Below, piece after piece: positions 33,050 through 42,019 of a stretch of DNA of 64,000 bases. A program made the translations under genes and the position numbers. The notes beneath the pieces were generated by a model. The model saw nothing but the letters and a program-made list of their open reading frames with translations. It was not told the origin of the DNA and searched no databases. Within the stretch, counting starts at the first letter, position 1. Every line of letters begins with the position of its first letter. The DNA comes from Elusimicrobiota bacterium (GTDB taxonomy: Bacteria > Elusimicrobiota > Elusimicrobia > UBA1565 > UBA9628): positions 186,001 to 250,000 of the forward strand of contig JACRDT010000005.1 of assembly GCA_016212795.1 (NCBI GenBank), read 5' to 3'.

Positions 33050-34336
33050 TCAGCCCGCCCGCCGACTGGTGAGCAGCGCGCGGCCTTTCTCGAGCGAAGC
33101 CGCGGCATCCGATCCGAACGGCCGGGAAAGCAGCGAGATCAGCTCCTCGGCCGCAAAGAGCTGAGTCCGGCCGCCTCGCCCCCGATTTCGGACCACGCCG
33201 CGCTCCACAAGCTGCTCAAGCGCCACCCGCGCAGCCTGCTTCGTAACACGCAGATCGTCCACCAGCACGGCGATCGTCACGATCGGCATGCGCTGCAGCA
33301 ATTCTAGCGCGCGCAGCGCCGTCGAGGACCCGCGGAAGCGCGCGCGCGCGCGCCAACGGGCGGGTAGGCCAACGATTGCCGCGCGCGACGCCGAGGCTTC
33401 GGCGTCGCTGCGGATGATCGCCTCGCAGACGAACTCGACGAGCTCGCCGTAGGAGAGACGCTTTTGCGCGGACTGGAGCGCGCGACTGTAGTCGCCGCGA
33501 TAGGCCTCGACGAAGCCGGAGAGGTAGAGCGGCATTCGGCCGGCGCACGCCATTTGGAGTGGCCACAGCGCGCGGCCCACGCGGCCGTTTCCGTCAGAGA
33601 ACGGGTGCACCGCCTCGAAGTGCGCGTGGGCTACCGCCAGCCGCACCGGCAGCGTGAAGCCGCTGACCCCCGCGTCGCCGCGCTGGGCGATTTCCTCGTC
33701 GGACATCCAATCGAGCGCGGCCTTAAGGCTCGAAGCCACGAACCGTGGAGGGGCGGGATTGTAGGTCGATTCCTCCTTGCGGAAGGAGCCGCCGATCTGG
33801 ACGACGCTCCCGATCCGGTTTGGGGCGCGCAACACCCCCGCCTCCCCTCGAAAGTTCGGGTCTTTTGCCACGATTTCACGATGGATATCCAAGATGGTCT
33901 TGAGGGTGAAGACGCGCTCTTTCTCGCTCGCCGCGCGCGCGAGGTGGGTTTCCAGTGCGTGGGCGTATCCGCGTACCGACTGCCTCGCGTCCAGGGACGC
34001 GCCGCCGTCCTGGAGCTCGCCTGGGGTCAGCACATGATCGATCGTGGACCACGTTCCCTCGATGCGCGAGGATTCCACCGCCTCGCGCCGGACGAAATAA
34101 TAAGCGATGAGCTTGTCTACTCCGCCCATAGCCGAGAACTCCGTCTGCCGCGCGAGGATATCGGCGGCCTTCGTCATGGCCTTCAGCGGGAGCTTGGCGG
34201 GAGGCGTCCGGGGAGGCGGAGGAGGAACGACGAACCAGATGTTCTCGTATCCCGCTTCGGGCGTTTTGACGACGCCGCAGCCTCGCTTAGGATCGTACGG
34301 CGCACGCAACTGGGTGGTTAGCTCTTCTCGTTTCAT
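33050..34336 (-). CDS. Fic-family AMP transferase with winged-helix C-terminus
   Basis: A 428-residue Fic protein. The active-site loop is intact: HPFSDGNGRVGR. An inhibitory helix of the (S/T)xxxE(G/N) type precedes it (VESSRIEGTWSTI, about residues 88-100), so it is a class II, self-inhibited Fic enzyme. The C-terminal 80 residues look like a winged helix (IAVLVDDLRVTKQAARVALEQLVERGVVRNRG). The family transfers AMP from ATP to hydroxyl groups on target proteins. The gene lies beside mobile-element remnants and has repeated CAAGGTT motifs at its promoter, which suggests an accessory, perhaps autoregulated, module. Confidence 0.9.
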   Translation of the reverse strand: MKREELTTQLRAPYDPKRGCGVVKTPEAGYENIWFVVPPPPPRTPPAKLPLKAMTKAADILARQTEFSAMGGVDKLIAYYFVRREAVESSRIEGTWSTIDHVLTPGELQDGGASLDARQSVRGYAHALETHLARAASEKERVFTLKTILDIHREIVAKDPNFRGEAGVLRAPNRIGSVVQIGGSFRKEESTYNPAPPRFVASSLKAALDWMSDEEIAQRGDAGVSGFTLPVRLAVAHAHFEAVHPFSDGNGRVGRALWPLQMACAGRMPLYLSGFVEAYRGDYSRALQSAQKRLSYGELVEFVCEAIIRSDAEASASRAAIVGLPARWRARARFRGSSTALRALELLQRMPIVTIAVLVDDLRVTKQAARVALEQLVERGVVRNRGRGGRTQLFAAEELISLLSRPFGSDAAASLEKGRALLTSRRAG

Positions 34337-34422
34337 AACCTTGTCTGAATCAGTCTAAAGGCAATGTTAGTATAACAACCTTGTTTAAGGAGCGCCAGAG
34401 GCAAGGTTGCCGTGTCAAGGTT
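34337..34422 (-). promoter_or_regulatory. Fic promoter with four AACCTTG/CAAGGTT motifs
   Basis: On the minus strand TGT-TATACT forms an extended -10 (34369-34377), 32 nt before the Fic ATG. AACCTTG occurs at 34337-34343 and 34377-34383, and its reverse complement at 34402-34408 and 34416-34422. Inverted copies around the promoter suggest an operator. The rest of the gap (34423-34695) holds a GC-rich hairpin (GCCGGCAAAGCCGGC near 34622) and no gene I can support. Confidence 0.5.
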
Positions 34423-34695
34423 GCCGCGCAAGGCTCGCTTTTCGTAATCCAGTTGGATTTGGCAGACCCGGCAATGTCTCCTCCGGCCGACGACTTCAGC
34501 GCGGCCTAGCCCCGGCGCCGCCTGGAGCGGCGTTCCCACGTCTTGAGGCCGGCCCCGCCGGCTGACTCCCGGGGGATCGGCCTCCCGCCGGGGCTCCCGT
34601 CATGGTATCATAGCATGCGGGCCGGCAAAGCCGGCGCTGGCCATGGATGGAGCTACCGATAATATCGACTTATGTTTCCTACAGCCTGACACCGC

Positions 34696-35589
34696 TTACC
34701 GCTTCCCCCGTTCCGATTTGGAGGCGATGATGATGTCCTGGAGGCCTGGGGCGGGAGAGTCTTTCCGGCACCACGAGCCGTAGCGGATGGGCTCGACGAT
34801 CCTCAACCCGCGGCTCGCGAACAGCGCCCTGACGCGGCCTTCGTCGTAAGCGATGGCGTGTTCGGGGTCGTCGGCATCGACCGTCAGGCACCCCGAGACC
34901 TCGTGCTTGAAGTCGAGCGAGGAGCCGCCCGCCCGGATGAGCTCCTTCGACTCTTCGTTCAAGAGGAACATGGTGACCAGGCATCTCCTGCCCGGCTTGA
35001 GCACGCGCGCCGTCTCGGCGAGGTACCGTTCCAGGTCCGCCGGCAGCATGTGCGTGAAGACGGACGTCAGGAAGACGAAATCGAACCCGTCGTCTTCGAA
35101 GGGGAACCGGACATCCCTGGCCCTGGCCTTGCCGGCCGGGTTATAGCGCTTGTTGTGGACGTCGACATGCCGAAAACGGAAATTCGGGTGCTTCGAGGCG
35201 ATGCGCGACTGGCACCACTCGATGCCCTCTCTCACCGCGTCAAACCCCTCATATCGCCCGTCTCCCGACAGGTAGCCCGTCAGCGGGATCGCCATGCGCC
35301 CGATGCCGCAGCCCACGTCCAGGACGCGGTGGCCGGGCCGCAGCCCCCCCAGGTCGATGAAATGGAGCTTGTAGACTTCCCCAGCGAGCCTGAAATCCCC
35401 GTCGCCGACGAAGATCATCGATCGGGGCGGGATCATCCGGTCGCGCCCGCTCCATCGATCCATGAGGCCGATGAAGAAGATGTAGGCCTTCTTCAGGACA
35501 GGCCTCAGGAAGCCGGGGATACGCCGTCTCAGCCCGCTGCCGGTGGCAGGTGTCATTGCAGCCGCCCGCGGCGACGCCGCGTCGAGCAT
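34696..35589 (-). CDS. Class I SAM-dependent methyltransferase
   Basis: A 297-residue protein. A basic N-terminal region (LRRRIPGFLRPVLKKAYIFF) precedes a methyltransferase_11/25-type domain: motif I GHRVLDVGCGIGRMAIPL, acidic YEGFDAVREGIEW, and FDFVFLTSVFTHM followed by LAETARVLKPGRRCLV. The substrate is unknown; the motifs are typical of small-molecule, sugar or lipid methyltransferases. The start is the ATG that overlaps the previous stop as TGATG; a second ATG 33 nt in is possible. Confidence 0.85.
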   Translation of the reverse strand: MLDAASPRAAAMTPATGSGLRRRIPGFLRPVLKKAYIFFIGLMDRWSGRDRMIPPRSMIFVGDGDFRLAGEVYKLHFIDLGGLRPGHRVLDVGCGIGRMAIPLTGYLSGDGRYEGFDAVREGIEWCQSRIASKHPNFRFRHVDVHNKRYNPAGKARARDVRFPFEDDGFDFVFLTSVFTHMLPADLERYLAETARVLKPGRRCLVTMFLLNEESKELIRAGGSSLDFKHEVSGCLTVDADDPEHAIAYDEGRVRALFASRGLRIVEPIRYGSWCRKDSPAPGLQDIIIASKSERGKR

Positions 35590-36725
35590 CAGGGCCGGGT
35601 GTAGACGAAAAGACCGCCGCCGTAGCCCTCGGTGGCGACGATGAGCTCTTCCTTGCGGTCGCGGTTGAGGTCCTTGGCGGCCAGCGAAAGCACCTTGCCC
35701 CTGAAACGGGACTGGCTCAGGACCTTCCCCCGGCGGTCGAGGACCAGCACCCAGCCGGTGTCGGTCCCCACGACGAGGCGGCGGGGGCCGGCGTCGAAGC
35801 TCCCGAGGCACCAAGCGGTCACGGTGAACCGGCCCAGCTCTTCGGTCGAGACGGGCTCCCACCGGCGCTCCCCGGGGGCGCGGCCGCGCTCCGCCCGGCT
35901 GACGCCGAGGGTCTCGGTCCAGGAGCCGGCCTGGGAGTCCAACGCGTACATCCACTGGCCGTCCTCATCCTGGTCGAAGAGGACGCGGTCGGTGTTGCCC
36001 TCGGCCTGGATCCGCTCCAGGACCGTCCCCTGTAGGCCGACGACGTAGATCTTGCCCGTCCCGTTCGACGCGGTCAGGACAGGGCGCCTGCCGGCGAAAT
36101 CCAGGGCCGCGTTGCCGGCCCGCTCGATCTCAGGGAGCTCCCAGGCCAGCTTCCCCCCCTTCTGGAACGCCCTCAGGCCCGCGCCCCCGTATTGGTAGGC
36201 GGCCGCCACGAAAGGACCTCCCAACTCCTTGGGCACCACGGTGAAGCCAGCGACCCCGGTCTTGGGGATGTCGAAGTCCACGGTCGCGCCCTTGAGGTCG
36301 AACTGCCAGAGGCGAAAGCCGTCCATCCCCACGAAGAGCGGCTCCTTGCCGCCGGTCTCCCACAGCCTGAACTTCAGCGCCTTGCGGTGGTGGGAGTGCT
36401 TGCCCAGGACCTTGCCCTCGGCGTCGAGCCTCGTCAGGAGCAGCTCGCTGGCCCCGCCTTGAGAGGCGACCCAGAGCTCCCTGCCCGAAGACGAGACGTC
36501 GGCGCCCGAGACGCTGCCCTGCGCGTCGTGCTGCCACAAGAGCTCGAAGTAGCCGTCGTGTCCCCACGAAGTCCTCCCCAGACTGATCGCCTTGATCGGC
36601 TTGAGGAGCATGGGCAACTCTTCGACCTTCTCGGCCAGCTCTTGGATCTCCTGGGCCGGGGCCCGGCCGCCAGACCACGGCAGGACCGCGCCGACCACGG
36701 CGAGGATCCGGACCCAAGCTCTCAT
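35589..36725 (-). CDS. Exported FG-GAP/VCBS-like beta-propeller protein
   Basis: A 378-residue protein with a signal peptide (MRAWVRILAVVGAVLPWSGG to APAQ). The rest is strand-rich with repeated patterns such as WVLVLDRRGKVL and AAKDLNRDRKEELIVATEGYGG, as in FG-GAP propellers. It is probably periplasmic and may bind protein or glycan. The start is ATG 36725 with GGGGA 7 nt upstream; an ATG at 36740 overlapping arcC is an alternative. The last 12 codons recur alone at 29764-29806. Confidence 0.65.
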   Translation of the reverse strand: MRAWVRILAVVGAVLPWSGGRAPAQEIQELAEKVEELPMLLKPIKAISLGRTSWGHDGYFELLWQHDAQGSVSGADVSSSGRELWVASQGGASELLLTRLDAEGKVLGKHSHHRKALKFRLWETGGKEPLFVGMDGFRLWQFDLKGATVDFDIPKTGVAGFTVVPKELGGPFVAAAYQYGGAGLRAFQKGGKLAWELPEIERAGNAALDFAGRRPVLTASNGTGKIYVVGLQGTVLERIQAEGNTDRVLFDQDEDGQWMYALDSQAGSWTETLGVSRAERGRAPGERRWEPVSTEELGRFTVTAWCLGSFDAGPRRLVVGTDTGWVLVLDRRGKVLSQSRFRGKVLSLAAKDLNRDRKEELIVATEGYGGGLFVYTRP

Positions 36726-36726
36726 A

Positions 36727-37686
36727 TCAGTCCCCTTCATGGGTATGGATGATGTGCGTGCCGGCCTTCCCCTGAAGGGCGGCGGGCAGGCTGTCGATGT
36801 CGGTGATGATGACCTTCCTCCCCTCTTTCGACATGTGGAGGAGGGCCGCCTCGATCTTGGGCTTCATGCTGCCGACCGCGAAGTGCCCCTCGTCGAGATG
36901 CTTCCTGAGCTCCCTGGTCGTGACCCGGGAGAGCGCTGTCTGCCGGGGCGTCTTGAAGTGCAGGCAGACCTGCGGGACCGCGGTGAGGATGACGAGCAGG
37001 TCGGCCCGGATGGCGCTGGCGAGCGACGCCGAGGCCAGGTCCTTGTCGATGACGGCCTCGACGCCCTTGTAGGTCTTGTCCGGGAGCTCGATCACGGGCA
37101 CGCCGCCGCCGCCGACCGCGATGACGATGTCGCCGAAGAGCACCTGGGTCTTGATCATGTGCCGCTGGATGACCTTGACTGGCTTGGGCGAGGGCACGAC
37201 CCTGCGCCAGCCCCGCTTGGCGTCTTCTATCATCGCCCAGCTTCGCTGGGCTCGGAGCCCTTTGGCTTCCTCCTCGGTGTAGAACCTCCCGATCGGCTTC
37301 GTAGGGTTCCTGAATGCCGGGTCCTCGGGGTCCACCACGACCTGAGTGATGCTGGTCACCACGTAGCGGCGGATGCCGCGGCGGCGGAGCGCGTTGAGCA
37401 TGCCGAGCTGGAGGAAGTGCCCCATGCTGCCCTCGGATTCCGCCACGCAGGAGTCGAGCGCGAGCGGGGGGACCTCGGAAGCCGCGAGCTCGTTCTGGAG
37501 CACGATGTTGCCCACCTGGGGACCGTTGCCGTGCGTGACCACGAGGTGGTACTCAGGCTTCAGGAGGCACGCGAGCTTCTCGCAGGTCTCCTCCGCGTTG
37601 CGGGTCTGTTCCCCGTTGGTGCCCTTCTCGGACGGGCCGAGCAGGGCGTTCCCCCCGAGGGCGACGACGAGCAGGTCGTGTTCCAT
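36727..37686 (-). CDS. arcC: Carbamate kinase
   Basis: A 319-residue amino-acid-kinase-family enzyme. It shows VVALGGNALLGPSEKG, VVTHGNGPQVGNI, the SITQVVVDPEDPAF region, AVGGGGVPVIE, the DKDLASASLA lysine loop, and GSMKPKIEAAL near the end. It interconverts carbamoyl phosphate and ADP with carbamate and ATP, the last step in fermenting arginine, agmatine or allantoin-type compounds. None of those partner genes is present, so the source of carbamoyl phosphate is unclear. It is the promoter-proximal gene of a three-gene unit. Confidence 0.95.
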   Translation of the reverse strand: MEHDLLVVALGGNALLGPSEKGTNGEQTRNAEETCEKLACLLKPEYHLVVTHGNGPQVGNIVLQNELAASEVPPLALDSCVAESEGSMGHFLQLGMLNALRRRGIRRYVVTSITQVVVDPEDPAFRNPTKPIGRFYTEEEAKGLRAQRSWAMIEDAKRGWRRVVPSPKPVKVIQRHMIKTQVLFGDIVIAVGGGGVPVIELPDKTYKGVEAVIDKDLASASLASAIRADLLVILTAVPQVCLHFKTPRQTALSRVTTRELRKHLDEGHFAVGSMKPKIEAALLHMSKEGRKVIITDIDSLPAALQGKAGTHIIHTHEGD

Positions 37687-37698
37687 GCCGTGCAGTCA

Positions 37699-37707
37699 AT
37701 TCTAGCA
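37699..37707 (-). promoter_or_regulatory. Extended -10 promoter of arcC
   Basis: TGC-TAGAAT on the minus strand ends 12 nt before the arcC ATG, predicting a leader of about 5 nt. The same TGC-TAGAAT occurs before yvcK at 62084-62092. Confidence 0.6.
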
Positions 37708-37737
37708 CGATTGCCGCCCGCGCGCACGCCCGGGCGG

Positions 37738-40700
37738 TCAGGGGCCGGCGGGCTTGGCGATGGGGAAGTCGTTGCCCAGCGAATAGCCGGAGGGAAGCTG
37801 CGCCTGCGACCGGTACCTGCGGGAGAGCTCGGGAAGGCGGCTCTCGACGTAGCTCTCCAGGCCCTTGACCGTCACGGCGCCACCCCCGGCGGGCGCGGCC
37901 GCCCCCTTGAGGGCTTCCAGCACGAGGTAGGTGAAGGCGCCGTGTCCCAGGTCCTTGACCTCGCCGGCCAACTGGTCCGAGCCCGACGCGGCTACGACGT
38001 GCACCCCCGCGGCGCGCCCCAGCTGGTAGAGCGCCTTGCGCTCCTCGAACCCCCGGCTCGCGAAGGCCGCCAGAGCCCCGCCCGACTTGCACGCGTCCAT
38101 GAGGAGCACGACCTTCTTGGCGCCGAAGCGCCGGATGGCCTCGAGCAGCTCGCCGGAGGAAACGGCCTTCGCCTTGACCTCCTCCTCGCGCTCGGGGTAC
38201 TGGACCTCGGTCGGCACGAAGTACCACGCGTTGTCGACGAAATCCCCGTGGCCCGCGAGATAGACCACCACGACGTCCTGCCCGAGCGTCCGCTCGAGCT
38301 CGGCCAGGCGACCCAGGATGGCTGGCTTGGTGGCCCGGGCGTCGTAGAGCTCCTCGACGTCGACGCGGGCGAACAGCGCCCCGCCCTGCGAGCGGAAGAA
38401 GGCCGCGAGCCCCTGGGCATCGGGGCGGGCGTAGTTCAAGTTGAGGGCGGGGTTCCGGTATTCGTTGATGCCCACCGCGAGGACGTGCAGGTTCGCGGTC
38501 TTCCCGGGCCCGTTCCAATGGACGACGACGCGTGCGGGGTTGCCCTCGATGCGGTCGCGGCTGATGCCGACGGCTTGAAAGACGTTCTCGCCGTCCATCA
38601 GCGAGACCGCGAAAGCCTGCGTCCTGACCTTCGGGTCCTTGGCCGCGACCTTGATGTCGCGGCCCGCGGCGCTCAGGGCCTTGCCGTTGTGGAACAGCCT
38701 GATCTCGTCGACCCCGCCGCCCCGGTCCACCGCCTCGACCGACACCTGGACGGTCTCCTCCGACGCCCGGGTCCCGTCCGCCGGCGACACGATCCTGACC
38801 GAGGGCGGGAGCGCGAAGCCCGCCGCCAAGCTGGTCTCCCGGGGCGCGACGGGCTTCCCGCCGGCGACGATCCTCGCCAAAAGGCCCGGGGAGTAGTACC
38901 CCTCCGAGAAGGCGTCGAGCGGAAAGGACTCCAATCCCACGGTCCAACGGATCCGTTGGAGGCCCTCCGGCGAGCCGTCGTAATACCCTTCCGGCGTCAC
39001 CGCGACCCAGCCTTGGCGGAACGTGATCAGGCGGCAGAGCTCCCGGCCGGTCTCCGTCGACCACAGGCGCGCGGTGCCGTCGCGGCTGCCCGTCACCACC
39101 AGCGGCGTGCCGGGGATGAAACCCACGGCGGTCACGGCGTCGTTGTGCCCCAGGAAGGCGCGTAGGAGCCTGCCCGAGGGGAGCTCGTAGAGACGGGCCT
39201 CGGCGGTCATGCCGCCGGCCAGCAGGCGGCGCCCCTCCCGGTCGAACCGCAGCGCGAGGCCGGACATGAGGTCGAGGATCTTCGCGACCTTGCGCGTCTC
39301 GACATCCCAGACGAACACGCCGCCGCCGAAGCCCGCGCCAGCGACGAGCTTGCCGTCGGGGCTGAACTGCAGCGCGTCGGTGCCGGCGCCGAAGCCGAAC
39401 GTGGGGACGGGACCCTTCAGGACCCCCGCCTCCTTGCCCGAGGCAACGTCCCAGAGGCGGGCGCGGATGCCCTCCTTGGACAACCCGATGCTCTGGGGGC
39501 CGAAGGCCGTCGCGACATGGGCGCCGTCGGGGCTCAAGGCGGACGCGCCCGTGTCGTCGGCGAAGGTCCCCTCCGGCGGGAAGGACGCGAGCCCGTCCTC
39601 GCCGGCGGCGTCGAAGAGCTCGGAGCGGGCCAACTGCGAGCGCGCGAGCAAGCGCTTGCCGTCGGGAGTCAGGGAGACGCTTTCGATCTTGGTCCGGAAC
39701 ATGCCGCTCCCCTTGGGTTGGAAGGCCTTCAGGGCTCGGCCGGCGTCGACGTCCCACAGGCGGACCTGGCCGTCCGTCCCGCCGCTCGCGCAGACGCGGG
39801 GATCGTCCCCGCAGACGACCGATGTGGGGCCAGGCTCTTCCAGGGTCCTGACCAGCGACCCGGCGCCCAGGTCCCAGACCGACAGGGAGCCCGCGGCGAC
39901 GACGAGCTTCCGGCCGTCCGCGGTGGCCGCGAGCGACGCCACCGGCGCCGCTCCCCCGCCGAAGACCATGAGCTGCTCTCCCGTCGCGAGGTCCCAGAGG
40001 TGAGCCTGGTTCTCGGCCGTGCCCGCGACCAGGACCTTGCCGTCGGCCGAGAAGTCGAGGCACGTGACCCCGTGGACCTCGAGCCGCTGCGCCGGCGTCT
40101 GGCCGCGCCAGTCCCAAAGCTCGACGCCGGTCTCGCCGGCCACGGCCAGCAGCCGGCCGTCCGGGCTGAAGGCGATCGCGTCGCCCGACAGAGCTCCACG
40201 GGGACCACGGGCGAACAACTCCTCGCCCGAGCCGGCCTTCCAGACCCGAAAGCCCCCGTCGCCGAAGAAGCCCGCGACGACCGCGCCGTCGCGGCTGAAG
40301 GCGGCCTTCCGGTAGGGGAGCTCCCCGCCCAGCCTTCGCACCGAGCGTCCTTGCTTGACATCCCATAGCTCCACCGCGTTGAGTTCCGGATAGTCCTCGC
40401 TCCCGCCGGCCACGGCCAGCAGTCTCCCGTCCGGGCTGAAGGCCACGTCGCGGGGGTCGCCCTGGACCCTGAGGGCGAGCGTCTTTTCACCGGTCTGGGC
40501 GCTCCAGACGCAAACCTCGCGGGCCACCGAGGCGGCCGCGACCAGGGACCCGTCGGGGCTCACCGCTACGGCGACGGCGCCGCCCGTCAGGTAGAGGGAT
40601 CTATAAGGGCGCTTGTCGGCCAGGCGCCACAGCTTGACCGAGTCCCTGCCGGCGCTGGCGAAGGCCTTCCCTCCCGGGAACAGGGAGATCGACTCCACCG

Positions 40701-40956
40701 CGTTCGTGTGTCCGACGTAGGTGCGCAGCTCGACGCCGGTCCCGGCGTCCCAGAGCTTCACGGAGTCGTCCTGGCCCGCGGTCAGAAGGAACCGGCCGTC
40801 GGGGGTCAGGCGGACGCCGAAGATCGTCCCGGTGTGGCCCGTCTGGATGACGAACTCGGGCTTGGGCTTGGGTTTCGCCGGCGCTGAGGCGGCGCCGGCG
40901 CGAATCGCAAGCGCCGTCAGGGAGACGGCGATGAGAGGCAAGATGAGACGCGGCAC
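37738..40956 (-). CDS. Exported WD40-repeat caspase-family (C14) protein, copy 2
   Basis: A 1072-residue paralogue of the 9399-12746 protein with the same order: signal peptide (MPRLILPLIAVSLTALAIRAGA), about 14 WD40 units (two propellers), the WVAVTPEGYYDGS linker, an Ig-like stretch with IRLFHNGK, and a C-terminal C14 domain. The catalytic histidine is in YLAGHGDFVD and the cysteine in VVLLMDACKSGGAL. It lacks the EF-hand loop seen in copy 1. The GTG start lies 6 nt after a TATATT box, so the mRNA is probably leaderless. Sequence identity is low apart from the domain plan, so the duplication is old or the two were acquired separately. Confidence 0.87.
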   Translation of the reverse strand: MPRLILPLIAVSLTALAIRAGAASAPAKPKPKPEFVIQTGHTGTIFGVRLTPDGRFLLTAGQDDSVKLWDAGTGVELRTYVGHTNAVESISLFPGGKAFASAGRDSVKLWRLADKRPYRSLYLTGGAVAVAVSPDGSLVAAASVAREVCVWSAQTGEKTLALRVQGDPRDVAFSPDGRLLAVAGGSEDYPELNAVELWDVKQGRSVRRLGGELPYRKAAFSRDGAVVAGFFGDGGFRVWKAGSGEELFARGPRGALSGDAIAFSPDGRLLAVAGETGVELWDWRGQTPAQRLEVHGVTCLDFSADGKVLVAGTAENQAHLWDLATGEQLMVFGGGAAPVASLAATADGRKLVVAAGSLSVWDLGAGSLVRTLEEPGPTSVVCGDDPRVCASGGTDGQVRLWDVDAGRALKAFQPKGSGMFRTKIESVSLTPDGKRLLARSQLARSELFDAAGEDGLASFPPEGTFADDTGASALSPDGAHVATAFGPQSIGLSKEGIRARLWDVASGKEAGVLKGPVPTFGFGAGTDALQFSPDGKLVAGAGFGGGVFVWDVETRKVAKILDLMSGLALRFDREGRRLLAGGMTAEARLYELPSGRLLRAFLGHNDAVTAVGFIPGTPLVVTGSRDGTARLWSTETGRELCRLITFRQGWVAVTPEGYYDGSPEGLQRIRWTVGLESFPLDAFSEGYYSPGLLARIVAGGKPVAPRETSLAAGFALPPSVRIVSPADGTRASEETVQVSVEAVDRGGGVDEIRLFHNGKALSAAGRDIKVAAKDPKVRTQAFAVSLMDGENVFQAVGISRDRIEGNPARVVVHWNGPGKTANLHVLAVGINEYRNPALNLNYARPDAQGLAAFFRSQGGALFARVDVEELYDARATKPAILGRLAELERTLGQDVVVVYLAGHGDFVDNAWYFVPTEVQYPEREEEVKAKAVSSGELLEAIRRFGAKKVVLLMDACKSGGALAAFASRGFEERKALYQLGRAAGVHVVAASGSDQLAGEVKDLGHGAFTYLVLEALKGAAAPAGGGAVTVKGLESYVESRLPELSRRYRSQAQLPSGYSLGNDFPIAKPAGP

Positions 40957-40962
40957 GCGACT

Positions 40963-40971
40963 AATATACCA
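40963..40971 (-). promoter_or_regulatory. Extended -10 promoter of WD40-caspase copy 2 (predicted leaderless)
   Basis: TGG-TATATT on the minus strand ends 6 nt before the GTG start. No Shine-Dalgarno sequence can fit between them. Confidence 0.6.
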
Positions 40972-40983
40972 AGTCTTGGCCTC

Positions 40984-41040
40984 TCAAGCCCCGGCCGGCA
41001 GTTCCGGGACGTCCTCCTCGATGAAGCCCTTTCCCGGCAT
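40984..41040 (-). pseudogene. Duplicate of the MFS gene 3' end (18-codon remnant)
   Basis: The minus strand reads ATG, then PGKGFIEEDVPELPAGA and stop. About 48 bases match the 3' end of the MFS gene (45543 onward) with a single difference, giving the same C-terminal peptide GFIEEDVPELPAGA. It is an isolated copy; bases 41041-41123 carry nothing else I recognise. Confidence 0.55.
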
Positions 41041-41123
41041 GCACCCAAGCCGCGATGCGAAGGACCAGATGACCCTGACTGACGATGGGGCGTCCAGGGG
41101 CACGGCTCGCCCGGGATTGCGAC

Positions 41124-42014
41124 CTATGGCATCCTCCCGCTTGGCCCAAGGGCGCGGCGCGCGCGCGCCACGTGCTCCGCGGCCATGCGGATCTGGGCGG
41201 CATTGAGGTTCGCGTCGCCCATCTCCTGCTGTTGGGCCTCCCGCAGGAGATCCTTCTCGAGCCCGGCGAGCGTTTCCTCCAGCGCGCGCAGGTCCGCGCG
41301 ATCGCCGGCGCACCTCTGCACCGGCGGCGGAAGGGGATCCTTCGGCGGCAGCGAACGGTCGAAGCCCTGGCGCCGGCAGGCGAGCACGAACGCATCCCGC
41401 GCGGCCGCGAAGGCGGGGACCGCGCCCAGCGAGGACTGAAGTCTTCCGAAGCGGACGAGCGTCCGGAGCATCTTGGCGTCGGTCTCCCCTCCGTAATCTT
41501 CAACGCGACGGCGCAGGAGTTCCTGGGCGTTCTGAAAATCGGCGCCTGCGGCGTGGTCCTCCGCGGCGCCGGGGATGGCGGCAAGGCGGGCGTCGGCCTC
41601 TCGCCGACGACGCGCATCTTCCTGGTCGGACTTCTGCCGGAGGCCGGCGAGCGCCCGGCCCACGAATTCCAGGTCGGCGGGAGAGGGTTCGCGGAGCCCG
41701 CTCTCGACCACCGACTCCTTGCGGGTGATCCGGGGGGCCTGGCCCGTCCAGAGGCTGACGCGCAGATTGCGCAGCTCTCCGTCGACGACGGCATAGGCGC
41801 TGAGGGAGAGCTCATCGTCCAAGCTGCAGACGCTGACTCTGCAGGTTTCCCGCACGGCTCCCGAGGCGTCGAGGACCAGGTAATCGTGAAGCTCGCGAGG
41901 CGCCCCGCCGGGGAGCTCATCCGAGAGTTCGGACGGTACGCCCTCGGCGGACGGACCGCGATCGACGACATAGCCCCGGGCCGAACCCCACGCGCGCATG
42001 GGATCGCTCATCAT
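41124..42014 (-). CDS. Hypothetical protein
   Basis: A 296-residue protein I do not recognise. There is no clear signal peptide. The N-terminal half is strand-rich (CRVSVCSLDDELSLSAYAVV, LRNLRVSLWTGQ). The C-terminal half is helical and charged, with a long coiled-coil-like stretch (LRALEETLAGLEKDLLREAQQQEM). The start MMSDPMRAW lies 5 nt after the stop of the preceding gene, so they probably form one unit with the Sel1 gene. Confidence 0.55.
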   Translation of the reverse strand: MMSDPMRAWGSARGYVVDRGPSAEGVPSELSDELPGGAPRELHDYLVLDASGAVRETCRVSVCSLDDELSLSAYAVVDGELRNLRVSLWTGQAPRITRKESVVESGLREPSPADLEFVGRALAGLRQKSDQEDARRRREADARLAAIPGAAEDHAAGADFQNAQELLRRRVEDYGGETDAKMLRTLVRFGRLQSSLGAVPAFAAARDAFVLACRRQGFDRSLPPKDPLPPPVQRCAGDRADLRALEETLAGLEKDLLREAQQQEMGDANLNAAQIRMAAEHVARARRALGPSGRMP

Positions 42015-42019
42015 CGGTG

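Noticed and set aside
34333..34539. 68-codon minus-strand frame upstream of the Fic gene
   Set aside because: No homology or ribosome binding site; it overlaps the promoter motifs and shifts composition along its length.
36592..39165. 857-codon plus-strand frame across arcC and the second caspase gene
   Set aside because: Spans several real minus-strand genes and their junctions, with no recognisable domain.
40984..41040. tmRNA-like tag or a real 18-residue peptide gene
   Set aside because: The match to the MFS gene 3' end explains it; no tRNA-like or tmRNA structure is visible.
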